A stretch of 64,000 bases of DNA. Source: an uncultured Xanthomonas sp. GTDB lineage: Bacteria; Pseudomonadota; Gammaproteobacteria; Xanthomonadales; Xanthomonadaceae. The stretch lies in contig CALTTS010000013.1 of the NCBI GenBank assembly GCA_943912265.1, positions 30,460 through 94,459 on the forward strand, read 5' to 3'. This document shows positions 1-9,050 of this stretch, one piece after another (the stretch's first letter is position 1; the number at the start of each line of letters is the position of its first letter). The notes under the pieces were generated by a model that was not told the DNA's origin, did no database searches, and saw only the letters and a program-made list of their open reading frames with translations. Position numbers and translations under genes: made by a program.

Positions 1-1491
1 GCCCTGCGGGATGCGGCACAGCGCCGCGCCGGTGGCGGCGGCGAAATCGCGCGCGGCGGCACGCAGCGCGGAGGCCTGCGGATGGTTCTCGGCGATGCCG
101 CCGACCAGCAGCACCGCATTGCCGGCGGCCGACACGGCCTCGCGCAGACCGGCCTCGGCCAGCGCCTCGGCCATCGCCGACGGCGCGACGATGCGCTTGC
201 CGGCCGCGCTGAAGGTGAATTCGAAGTCCACCGGATTGACCACGAACACCTTGGCGCCCTTGCGCACGGCCTTGCGGATGCGCTGGTGCAGCAGCGGCAG
301 CTCGTGGCGGATGTTGCTGCCGAAGACCACGATGGCCCCGGCCTTCTCGATCTCGGCCAGCGGCAGCGCGAACGCTTCGGCCACGGCGGCATCGGAGAAA
401 TCGCGCAGCCCGATGCGGTGGTCGAGGTTGCCGCTGCCCAGTTCCGCGGCCAGACGCGCCAGCAGCGTGCCCTCCTCGTTCGAGGTGGCCGGATGCACCA
501 GCACGCCGAGGTCGTCGCCCTTGTGGGCGCGCAGGATGTCGGCGGCGGCGGCCAGGCCTTCGCCCCAGCTGACTTCCTGCCACTGGCCATCGACCTTCTT
601 CAACGGCCGGGTCGCGCGATCCGCGCTGTACAGGCCCTGGTGCGAATAGCGGTCGCGGTCGGACAGCCAGCACTCGTTGACCGCCTCGTTGTCGCGCGGC
701 ACGGTGCGCAGCACCTCGCCCCGGCGCACGTGCAGGAACAGGTTCGAACCCATCGCGTCGTGGTAGCCCAGCGACTCGCGCGCCTGCAGCTCCCACGGCC
801 GGGCGCGGAACTGGAACACCTTGTTGGTCAGCGCGCCCACCGGGCACACGTCCACGACGTTGCCGGACAGCTCGGTGGTCAGCGGCTTGCCGTCGTAGGT
901 GCCGATCTGCAGGTTCTCGCCGCGGTACATGCCGCCCAGCTCGTAGGTGCCGGCCACGTCCGCGGTGAAGCGCACGCAGCGCGTGCACTGGATGCAGCGG
1001 GTCATCTCGGTGGCCACCAGCGGGCCCAGATCCTCGTCCGCCACCACGCGCTTGCGCTCGTTGAAGCGGCTGACCGAGCGGCCATAGCCGAGCGCGACGT
1101 CCTGCAGCTCGCACTCGCCGCCCTGGTCGCAGATCGGGCAGTCCAGCGGGTGGTTGATGAGCAGGAACTCCATCACGTCGCGCTGGTAGTGCAGCGTCTT
1201 CTCGTTGCGCGTGAACACCTTCATGCCGTCCATCACCGGCGTGGCGCAGGCCGGCGACGGTTTCGGCGCGGGGCGGCCGCCCATTTCGGTGTCGACCAGG
1301 CACATGCGGCAATTGGCCGCGATCGGCAGCTTCTCGTGGTAGCAGAAGCGCGGGATCGGGATGCCGGCCTTGTCGGCGGCCTGGATGATCATCGAGTTCT
1401 TCGGGACGACCAGGCTGCGGCCGTCGATCTCGATGGTGACGTGGCCCTCGGGCACGACGGGCGCGTCGGGGCTTGCGGGCTGCGCGCTCAT
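1..1491 (-). CDS. nuoG: NADH-quinone oxidoreductase subunit G, N-terminal 497 residues (cut by window edge)
   Basis: Iron-sulfur subunit of the peripheral arm of complex I; it passes electrons from NuoF toward NuoB. The visible part has the N-terminal 2Fe-2S ferredoxin domain (FCYHEKLPIAANCRMC, then a later Cys), a His/Cys 4Fe-4S region (DCPICDQGGECELQD) and a 4Fe-4S pair (CIQCTRCVRF, with a distal CPVGAL), followed by the start of the molybdopterin-oxidoreductase-like domain. The ATG at 1491 overlaps the nuoF stop as ATGA, so translation is probably coupled. Family members are usually over 700 residues, so about a third lies beyond the left edge. No stop or frameshift is seen in the part present. 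Confidence 0.95.
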   Translation of the reverse strand, partial: MSAQPASPDAPVVPEGHVTIEIDGRSLVVPKNSMIIQAADKAGIPIPRFCYHEKLPIAANCRMCLVDTEMGGRPAPKPSPACATPVMDGMKVFTRNEKTLHYQRDVMEFLLINHPLDCPICDQGGECELQDVALGYGRSVSRFNERKRVVADEDLGPLVATEMTRCIQCTRCVRFTADVAGTYELGGMYRGENLQIGTYDGKPLTTELSGNVVDVCPVGALTNKVFQFRARPWELQARESLGYHDAMGSNLFLHVRRGEVLRTVPRDNEAVNECWLSDRDRYSHQGLYSADRATRPLKKVDGQWQEVSWGEGLAAAADILRAHKGDDLGVLVHPATSNEEGTLLARLAAELGSGNLDHRIGLRDFSDAAVAEAFALPLAEIEKAGAIVVFGSNIRHELPLLHQRIRKAVRKGAKVFVVNPVDFEFTFSAAGKRIVAPSAMAEALAEAGLREAVSAAGNAVLLVGGIAENHPQASALRAAARDFAAATGAALCRIPQG

Positions 1492-2825
1492 GCGGCCACT
1501 CCCAGTTGCTCGTCCACGATCGAATGGCCGTTGACGATGTAGTACTCGAATTCGTCCCAGAACTGCCGCAGGAAACCCTGGATGGGCCACGCGGCGGCCT
1601 CGCCGAAGGCGCAGATGGTGTGGCCTTCGATCTGCCCGGCGATGGCCTTGAGCTGGTGCAGGTCCTCCATCGTGGCCTGGCCGGCGACGATGCGCTCGAG
1701 CACGCGGTGCATCCAGCCGGTGCCTTCGCGGCACGGCGTGCACTGCCCGCACGATTCCTTGTGGAAGAACTGGCTGATGCGGCAGGCGAACTTGACGCAG
1801 CACACGCTGTCGTCCAGCACCACGATGGCGCCCGAGCCCAGGCCGGTGCCGAGCGCGCGCAGGGTGTCGTAGTCCATCTGCAGGCCCTTGAGCTGCTCGG
1901 CCTTGAGCACCGGCATCGACACGCCGCCGGGGACCGCGGCCTTGAGCTTGCGGCCCGGGCGCAGGCCGCCGGCCATTTCCAGCAGCTCGTCGAAGGTGGT
2001 GCCCAGCGGCACCTCGAAGTTGCCGCCCTTCTGCACGCAGCCGGACACCGAGAAGATCTTCGGGCCGCCGTTGGCGGTGCGGCTCAGGCCCTTGAACCAC
2101 TCCGCGCCGTTGCGCACGATCGCAGGCACCGAGGCGTAGGTCTCGGTGTTGTTGATGGTGGTCGGCTTGCCGTACAGGCCGAAGTTGGCCGGGAACGGCG
2201 GCTTGAAGCGCGGCTGTCCCTTCTTGCCTTCCAGCGACTCCATCAGCGCGGTCTCTTCGCCGCAGATGTAGGCACCGGCGCCGAGCGCGGCATAGATGTC
2301 GATGTCCACGCCGCTGCCGAGGACGTTCTCGCCCAGCCAGCCGTTGGCATAGGCATCCTTGAGCGCCTGCTCGAAGTGCTCGAACGGCTCGTGGTGGAAC
2401 TCGCCGCGCATGTAGTTGTAGCCGTAGCGGCTGCCGGTGGCATAGCAGCCGATGGCCATGCCCTCGATCACCGAATGCGGGTTGTAGCGCAGGATGTCGC
2501 GGTCCTTGCAGGTGCCCGGCTCGGACTCGTCCGAGTTGCACAGCATGTACTTGATTGGCGCGTCCTTCGGCATGAAGGACCACTTCAGGCCGGTCGGGAA
2601 ACCCGCGCCGCCGCGGCCGCGCAGGCCGGACTGCTTGACCATCTCGACGACGTCGGCCGGCGGGATCTTCTCGGTCAGGATCTTGCGCAGCGCCTGGTAG
2701 CCACCGCTCTTGAGGTAGCTCTCGTACGACCACGGGGTGTCGTAATGCAGGGTGGTGTAGACCACCTGGTGCGGCTGCGGCGCGGGGCCGACCGGGCCAG
2801 TGGGTGCGTTGTGGTGATGTGCCAT
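1488..2825 (-). CDS. nuoF: NADH-quinone oxidoreductase subunit F
   Basis: NADH-oxidising flavoprotein of complex I (445 residues). It binds FMN and NADH and carries one 4Fe-4S cluster. Visible motifs are the glycine-rich GRGGAGFPTGLKW, the CNSDESEPGTCKDR segment, GAGAYICGEETALMESLEG, and the cluster motif ESCGQCTPCREGT near residue 360, with a later Cys in HTICAFGE. The N-terminus has a short His-rich lead (MAHHHN) before the conserved core, so a slightly later start cannot be excluded. The gene lies 3 bases after nuoE and overlaps nuoG by 4 bases, in the standard nuoE-F-G order. Confidence 0.97.
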   Translation of the reverse strand: MAHHHNAPTGPVGPAPQPHQVVYTTLHYDTPWSYESYLKSGGYQALRKILTEKIPPADVVEMVKQSGLRGRGGAGFPTGLKWSFMPKDAPIKYMLCNSDESEPGTCKDRDILRYNPHSVIEGMAIGCYATGSRYGYNYMRGEFHHEPFEHFEQALKDAYANGWLGENVLGSGVDIDIYAALGAGAYICGEETALMESLEGKKGQPRFKPPFPANFGLYGKPTTINNTETYASVPAIVRNGAEWFKGLSRTANGGPKIFSVSGCVQKGGNFEVPLGTTFDELLEMAGGLRPGRKLKAAVPGGVSMPVLKAEQLKGLQMDYDTLRALGTGLGSGAIVVLDDSVCCVKFACRISQFFHKESCGQCTPCREGTGWMHRVLERIVAGQATMEDLHQLKAIAGQIEGHTICAFGEAAAWPIQGFLRQFWDEFEYYIVNGHSIVDEQLGVAA

Positions 2826-2828
2826 GCC

Positions 2829-3352
2829 TTACTCCAGCCCATCCAGCAGTTCGTCGACCTTTTCCCGGGTCAGGTGCTCGTGGTAATGGCCATTGATGAC
2901 CATCATCGGCGCGTGCGCGCAGGCGGCCAGGCATTCCTCTTCCTTCTTCAGGAAGATGCGCCCGTCGGCGGTGGACTGGCCGCGCTTGCAGCCGAGCTTG
3001 TGCTCGGCATACTGCGCCAGTTCTTCGCCGCCGTTGAGCCAGCAGCTGATGTTGGTGCAGAAGGCGACGTTGTGGCGGCCCACCTTCTCGGTCTCGAACA
3101 TCGAGTAGAAGGTGGCGACCTCGTAGGCCCACACCGGCGGGATGTCCAGGTACTTGGCCACCGCGGCGATCAGCTCGTCCGACAGCCAGCCGTGATTCTG
3201 CTCCTGCGCGGCGTGCAGGCCCTGCAGCACCGCCGAGCGCTTGCGGTCCGGCGGGAACTTGCCCAGCCAGTGGTCGATGTGGGCGCGCGTCTTCTCGCTC
3301 AGCACCGCCATCGGGTCCACGTCGCGGACCGCCTCGAAATTGCCTGTCGCCT

Positions 3353-3356
<4 letters not shown>
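2829..3356 (-). CDS. nuoE: NADH-quinone oxidoreductase subunit E
   Basis: Thioredoxin-fold 2Fe-2S subunit of the NADH dehydrogenase module (175 residues), partner of NuoF. The four cluster ligands are visible as C100 and C105 (FCTNISC) and C142 and C146 (ECLAAC), with the family spacing. The helical segment LQGLHAAQEQNHGWLS and the VATFYSMF motif are typical. The ATG overlaps the nuoD stop by 4 bases. Length is normal for the family and nothing looks disrupted. Confidence 0.97.
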
Positions 3357-4659
<1,303 letters not shown>

Positions 4660-4663
<4 letters not shown>

Positions 4664-5412
4664 TTGGCTTGCTCCCGCGCGGCGGCTTCGCCGGCAGCGG
4701 TCTGGTAGCGGGCGTCGTCGCGGATCACGCGCGGCACGTTCACGCGCGGCACCACCGACGTCACCGGCTCGTAGACCACGCGCTTCTTCTCTTCGTCGTA
4801 GCGGACTTCGACGTTGCCGATCAGCGGGAAATCCTTGCGGAACGGATGACCGACGAAACCGTAGTCGGTCAGGATGCGGCGCAGGTCCGGGTGGCCCTCG
4901 AAGACGATGCCGAACAGGTCGAAGGCCTCGCGCTCGAACCAGTTGGCGCCCGGCCACACGTCGGTCAGCGAGGCGACCACCGGCAGGCCGTCGTCCGGCG
5001 CGAAGCAGCGGATGCGCAGACGGCGGTTGTGCTCGTACGAAATCAACTGGGCGACGACGGCGAAACGGTTGACCGGCACGTCGATCGGCTGCGATTCGGC
5101 GCCGGCTTCCTCGCTCGGGAATTCGCCCCAGGCGAAGCGCCCGGCGACCTTGCCCTCCACGCCGCGGCTGAAGCCCTGCGAGGACACGTCGGCCGTGTCC
5201 CATTCGTCGCTGCCGAAACCCAGGTAGTCGACGCCGCACAGGTCGGACAGCTGCTCGAAACCGAACTCGTCGCGCAGGGCCAGCGCGGCGGCGTGCCAGG
5301 CCGGGAACGGCAGTTCGAGCGTGATTTCGCCACGTGGCTCGGCCACCGTGACCGTGCCCTCGGGGAAACGCCCACCGAGGCGGTCGATGAAGGAGGAAGC
5401 TTGCTCTGCCAT
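4660..5412 (-). CDS. nuoC: NADH-quinone oxidoreductase subunit C
   Basis: 30-kDa-type subunit of the complex I peripheral arm (250 residues). The family signature is clear: WFEREAFDLFGIVFEGHPD followed by LRRILTDYGFVGHPFRKDFPL. The C-terminal tail after VTSVVPRVNVPR is Ala/Arg-rich and variable. The start MAEQASSFIDRLGGRFPEG fits the family N-terminus. The stop overlaps the nuoD start (ATGA), and the gap to nuoB is about 33 bases. Confidence 0.96.
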
Positions 5413-5445
5413 ATCGGGCTGGCGTGCTCTAGTCGGAAGGAGGAA

Positions 5446-6000
5446 TCAGCGGGCGATGGTCTGGGTGCGCCAGATCTTCTTCTGCAGCTGCAGGATGCCG
5501 TAGACCAGCGCCTCGGCGGTCGGCGGGCAGCCCGGCACGTACACGTCCACCGGCACGATGCGGTCGCAGCCGCGCACCACCGAGTACGAATAGTGGTAAT
5601 AGCCGCCACCGTTGGCACAGCTGCCCATCGAGATCACCCATTTCGGGTCGGGCATCTGGTCGTAGACCTTGCGCAGCGCCGGGGCCATCTTGTTGACCAG
5701 GGTGCCGGCCACGATCATCACGTCGGACTGGCGCGGCGACGGGCGGAACACCACGCCGTAGCGGTCCAGGTCCAGGCGCGCGGCGCCGGCGTGCATCATC
5801 TCCACCGCGCAGCAGGCCAGGCCGAAGGTCATCGGCCACATCGAGCCGGTGCGCGCCCAGTTCAGCAGCGCATCGACGCTGGTGGTGACGTAGCCCTTCT
5901 CGAGCAGCGGGTTTTCGCCTTCGGGACGCAGGATGTCGTCGACCCGCCCTTCCGGGATCGGGTTGGTCATCAGGCGATCGACGGTCTGGATCACTCCCAT
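5446..6000 (-). CDS. nuoB: NADH-quinone oxidoreductase subunit B
   Basis: Subunit carrying cluster N2, the last Fe-S centre before quinone in complex I (184 residues). The tandem cysteines C63-C64 (GLACCAVEMM), C128 (SMGSCANGGG) and C158 (VPGCPPT) are the N2 ligands. The start MGVIQTVDRLMTNP was chosen by family length; the frame is open further upstream, but that part overlaps nuoA and lacks similarity. The start lies within the last codons of nuoA (10-base overlap), suggesting coupled translation. Confidence 0.97.
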   Translation of the reverse strand: MGVIQTVDRLMTNPIPEGRVDDILRPEGENPLLEKGYVTTSVDALLNWARTGSMWPMTFGLACCAVEMMHAGAARLDLDRYGVVFRPSPRQSDVMIVAGTLVNKMAPALRKVYDQMPDPKWVISMGSCANGGGYYHYSYSVVRGCDRIVPVDVYVPGCPPTAEALVYGILQLQKKIWRTQTIAR

Positions 6001-6347
6001 TCCAGGGCTCCCTTCTTCCAGACATAGATGAAACCGAGGAACAGCATGCCGACGAACAGGCCCATGGTGACCAGGGCGCGCGCGCCGAGCTCCTGGAAGA
6101 CCAGGGTCCACGGGACGATGAAGATGATTTCCAGGTCGAAGACGATGAACTGGATGGCGATGAGGTAGTAGCGCACATCGAACTTCATGCGCGCGTCCTC
6201 GAAGGCATCGAAGCCGCATTCGTACGGCGAAAGCTTCTGCGCGTCGGGGCGCCTCGGGCCGAGGAAGCGGCCGATCACCATCAGCGAGATGCCGATGCCG
6301 GCGGCCACGAGCAGGAACAGCAGAGACGGCAGATATTCGGCCAGCAC
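5991..6347 (-). CDS. nuoA: NADH-quinone oxidoreductase subunit A (GTG start)
   Basis: Small membrane subunit of complex I (118 residues) with three predicted membrane helices: roughly residues 5-27, 60-82 and 88-108. Family motifs are YECGFDAFEDARMKFDVRYY and FDLEIIFIVPW. I place the start at the GTG of MLAEYLPSLLF, the usual family length. An upstream ATG would add about 40 residues (starting MGTIDSPVHAG) with no family similarity, close to the tRNA. It is the first gene of the nuo operon, downstream of tRNA-Leu on the same strand. Confidence 0.93.
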   Translation of the reverse strand: MLAEYLPSLLFLLVAAGIGISLMVIGRFLGPRRPDAQKLSPYECGFDAFEDARMKFDVRYYLIAIQFIVFDLEIIFIVPWTLVFQELGARALVTMGLFVGMLFLGFIYVWKKGALEWE

Positions 6348-6457
6348 TAGCGTTTCTCTCTTGCCTCTGCCGGCGGCCGCGGACGGCGCCGGCTGGGTGG
6401 GGATTCCGCATCGAACCGCCGGCCACGTTGCGCGGCCGGCGTGCACGGGTGAATCAA

Positions 6458-6542
6458 TGGTGCCCAAGAGGGGACTCGAACCCCTACGACCTAAGTCGCT
6501 ACCACCTCAAGGTAGTGCGTCTACCAATTCCGCCACCTGGGC
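6458..6542 (-). tRNA. tRNA-Leu (anticodon GAG), CCA encoded
   Basis: On the minus strand the gene begins GCCCAGG and ends with the matching acceptor strand CTTGGGC, discriminator A and an encoded CCA. The anticodon arm is CTACC-TTGAGGT-GGTAG, giving anticodon GAG at positions 34-36. A long variable arm (class II) and a T arm with GGTTCGAGTCC are visible. It sits between secG and nuoA on their strand, the same position next to secG that tRNA-Leu(GAG) has in many gammaproteobacteria. Confidence 0.97.
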
Positions 6543-6574
6543 AAACCGTTCATCCCGACCGGGTGAACGGCGGT

Positions 6575-6580
6575 ATTGTA
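6575..6580 (-). promoter_or_regulatory. Possible -10 box (TACAAT) upstream of tRNA-Leu
   Basis: On the minus strand TACAAT lies 33 bases before the tRNA 5' end, just after the secG stop. No good -35 box is seen at the right distance, so the tRNA may also be transcribed with secG. Confidence 0.35.
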
Positions 6581-6587
6581 ACCGGGT

Positions 6588-6974
6588 TCAGTTCCCGGTG
6601 GTCGGTGCCGGCGGGTTTTTTTCCGCCGCCGGAACCTCCGAGGAAGCCGCCGGCGCAACCGGCAGTTCGCCCGCCGCCGGCGCGGCCGGAACGGTGGCGG
6701 CAGACATCACGCCGAGCCCGGCGCTGGCCGCCGGACGCGCGTTGTGCGAGGCGTACCATGCCATGAACAGGCTGATGCCGAAGAAGGCCACGGCCAGCCA
6801 CTTGGTGGACTTGGACAGGAAGTTCGACGCGCCGCGCGAACCGAACACGGTGCCCGAGGCGCCGGCACCGAAGCCGGAACCCGCCGCCGCACCGGCACCG
6901 CGCTGCATCAGGATCAGCGCGATCATCGCGATGGCGACGAGCACGTAGATCACGTTGAGGATGGACATCAGCAT
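6588..6974 (-). CDS. secG: Preprotein translocase subunit SecG
   Basis: Small membrane subunit of the SecYEG protein-conducting channel (128 residues). Two membrane helices are visible, about residues 4-23 (LNVIYVLVAIAMIALILMQRG) and 53-73 (STKWLAVAFFGISLFMAWYA), separated by the family's Gly/Ala-rich loop ending in FLSKSTK. The C-terminus after residue 80 is an Ala/Pro-rich tail with no clear function, longer than in E. coli. The ATG at 6974 gives MLMSIL; a second ATG at 6968 is equally possible. The frame is open upstream only into tpiA shadow sequence. Confidence 0.93.
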   Translation of the reverse strand: MLMSILNVIYVLVAIAMIALILMQRGAGAAAGSGFGAGASGTVFGSRGASNFLSKSTKWLAVAFFGISLFMAWYASHNARPAASAGLGVMSAATVPAAPAAGELPVAPAASSEVPAAEKNPPAPTTGN

Positions 6975-7011
6975 TGTCGTGGTTCTTTTCCGTTTGCTGC
7001 CGCTGGATCGG

Positions 7012-7761
7012 TCAGGCCGCCGCGGCGCGCGCGATGGCCAGGAAGTCGCCGGCCACCAGCGAGGCGCCGCCGACCAGTCCGCCGTCGACATCCGGCTGCG
7101 AGAATAGCTCGGCCGCGTTGTCGGGCTTGACGCTGCCGCCGTAGAGGATCGGCAGCTGACTGGCGATTCTAGCATCGCGCGCGGCCACCACGCCACGGAT
7201 GAAGGCGTGCACGGCCTGGGCCTGGTCCGGGCTGGCGGTACGGCCGGTGCCGATCGCCCAGACCGGCTCGTAGGCGACCACCGCCTGCGCGAACCCCTCG
7301 GCGCCGGCATGGTCGAGCACCGGGTGCAGCTGCGAGGCCAGCACCGACTCCGTGGCCCCGGCCTCGCGCTGTTCCAGCGTCTCGCCGACGCAGAGGATCG
7401 GCCGCAGACCCGCGTTGAGCGCGGCGCGGAACTTGCGCGCCACCAGCTCGCTGCTTTCCAGGTGGTACTGGCGGCGTTCGGAATGGCCGACCAGGCCGAA
7501 GACGGCGCCGACGTCCACCAGCATCGCCGCCGATACCTCGCCGGTGTAGGCGCCCTTCTCGTTGCTGCTGACGTCCTGCGCGCCGAAAAGCACGCGGCTG
7601 TCGCGGAAGCGGTCGATCAGCTCGCCCAGATAGGGCAGCGGCGGCAGGATGACGACGTCCACGCCGTCGGGCTGTTCGGCCGCCACCTCGCCCACCAGCC
7701 GGTTGGCGAAGTCGCGGGTGCCGTGGAGCTTCCAGTTGCCAGCTACGATCTTGCGGCGCAT
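7012..7761 (-). CDS. tpiA: Triosephosphate isomerase
   Basis: Cytosolic glycolysis/gluconeogenesis enzyme interconverting dihydroxyacetone phosphate and glyceraldehyde 3-phosphate (249 residues). Catalytic residues are in place: N9 and K11 (AGNWKLHG), H93 (VGHSERR) and E165 (AYEPVWAIGTG). The phosphate-binding end, LYGGSVKPDNAAELF and GGLVGGASL, is intact. It is followed by secG 37 bases later on the same strand. Length and motifs are normal. Confidence 0.98.
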   Translation of the reverse strand: MRRKIVAGNWKLHGTRDFANRLVGEVAAEQPDGVDVVILPPLPYLGELIDRFRDSRVLFGAQDVSSNEKGAYTGEVSAAMLVDVGAVFGLVGHSERRQYHLESSELVARKFRAALNAGLRPILCVGETLEQREAGATESVLASQLHPVLDHAGAEGFAQAVVAYEPVWAIGTGRTASPDQAQAVHAFIRGVVAARDARIASQLPILYGGSVKPDNAAELFSQPDVDGGLVGGASLVAGDFLAIARAAAA

Positions 7762-7931
7762 CGGCCTGCCTCTTGCTCAGGGGGCGCAAAGGATAGCCGA
7801 TGGCCGCGGCGGCGAGTCCCGCCCCGGCTCCGACGGGACAGGACCGGACACGGCCGGACATGCAGCCATGTCCGGCCGGCCGCCGCAGCGGCCGCCCCTC
7901 CGCGCCCGCTGCGCCGGGTGCGGCCCGGGCC

Positions 7932-8867
7932 CTACTTCAGCTTGATCTCGCGCAGGCGCTGGTCGAGGTAGCCCTGCGCGGTGATCGGCTCGGGGTAGCG
8001 GCAGGGGTTGTCCGCGCTCACGCACGAGGGCAGCACGTCGATCAGGAAATCCGGGTTCGGGTGCAGGAAGAACGGCACCGAGTAGCGCGGCTGGCGCGCC
8101 TGCTCGCCCGGCGGGTTGACCACGCGGTGGGTGGTGGACGGATACACATGGTTGGTCAGGCGCTGCAGCATGTCGCCGATGTTGACCACGATGGTGTCGG
8201 CGTCGGCGGTGAACGGCACCCACTCGCCCTCGTGCGAGCGCACCTCCAGGCCGGCGGCGCTGGCGCCGACCAGCAGGGTGATCAGGTTGATGTCCTCGTG
8301 CGCGCCGGCGCGCACGTTGGGGATGTCGTCGGCGGTGATCGGCGGGTAGTGGATCGGGCGCAGGATCGAGTTGCCGCTGTCGGTCTTGTCGGCGAACCAG
8401 TGCTCCGGCAGGCCGATGTGCAGCGCCAGCGCCGCCAGCACCTTGGCGCCGAGCTGGTCCAGCGCCTGGTACAGGCCGTAGCCGGCGGTGCGGAACGCGG
8501 GCACCTCGGCCGGCCACTGGTTGGGCGGCATCACCTCGCGGTACTTCGAGTCGTCCGGGATCTCGCGGCCGATGTGCCAGAACTCCTTGAGGTCGAAGTA
8601 CCTGGAATCCTTGGCCGTCTCCACGCCGAACGGGGTATAGCCGCGCGCACCGCCGCCGCCGGCCACGTGGTACTGCTTCTTCACCGCTTCGGGCAGCGCG
8701 AAGAACGCCTTGAAGGCATCGTAGGCCGCGTCGATGTCGGCCTGCGGGATGCCGTGGTTGCGGATGCCCGCGAACCCCCACTGGCGATAGGCCGCGCCCA
8801 GCTCGGCCACGAAGGCCTCGCGGTCGCTGTCGAAGCGGGTGATGTCGAGGGTTGGGATCTTGCTCAC
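7932..8867 (-). CDS. 2-oxoglutarate/Fe(II)-dependent oxygenase, isopenicillin N synthase-like family
   Basis: Predicted non-haem iron oxygenase (311 residues); the substrate is unknown. The N-terminal DIOX_N-type region has GFAGIRNHGIP. The C-terminal double-stranded beta-helix carries the iron ligands H190 and D192 (GAHEDINLITLL) and H247 (TTHRVVNP), plus the 2-oxoglutarate-binding R261-x-S263 (RYSVPFFLHPN). I use the GTG at 8867 (SKIPTLDITRFD) because it gives the standard family length; upstream sequence is intergenic. It is transcribed away from the glycosyltransferase gene across a 183-base spacer. It belongs to the block separating tpiA from glmM, and no functional link to the sugar genes is shown. 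Confidence 0.85.
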   Translation of the reverse strand: MSKIPTLDITRFDSDREAFVAELGAAYRQWGFAGIRNHGIPQADIDAAYDAFKAFFALPEAVKKQYHVAGGGGARGYTPFGVETAKDSRYFDLKEFWHIGREIPDDSKYREVMPPNQWPAEVPAFRTAGYGLYQALDQLGAKVLAALALHIGLPEHWFADKTDSGNSILRPIHYPPITADDIPNVRAGAHEDINLITLLVGASAAGLEVRSHEGEWVPFTADADTIVVNIGDMLQRLTNHVYPSTTHRVVNPPGEQARQPRYSVPFFLHPNPDFLIDVLPSCVSADNPCRYPEPITAQGYLDQRLREIKLK

Positions 8868-8956
8868 AGCGGTTCCTGGCTTGTCATGGATATCCGGGCC
8901 GGCAGCACCCTGTCGCCCGTCTGAATATTGTGACAGATCGCCCTTGTGGCCGGTCG

Positions 8957-8984
8957 CTGACACATTGATACAAAAGGATACAAT
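8957..8984 (+). promoter_or_regulatory. Candidate promoter for the glycosyltransferase-deacetylase pair
   Basis: CTGACA (8957-8962) and TACAAT (8979-8984) are separated by 16 bases in an AT-rich patch within the 183-base spacer between the divergent oxygenase and glycosyltransferase genes. The patch also holds two near-identical GATACAA copies at 8967 and 8977. Prediction from sequence only. Confidence 0.5.
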
Positions 8985-9050
8985 TCGAGCGCCCGCGACG
9001 GGCGCCGGACCGGCACCCCGCCCCGGTCCCTCCCCCACCCCGTGGCCTGC

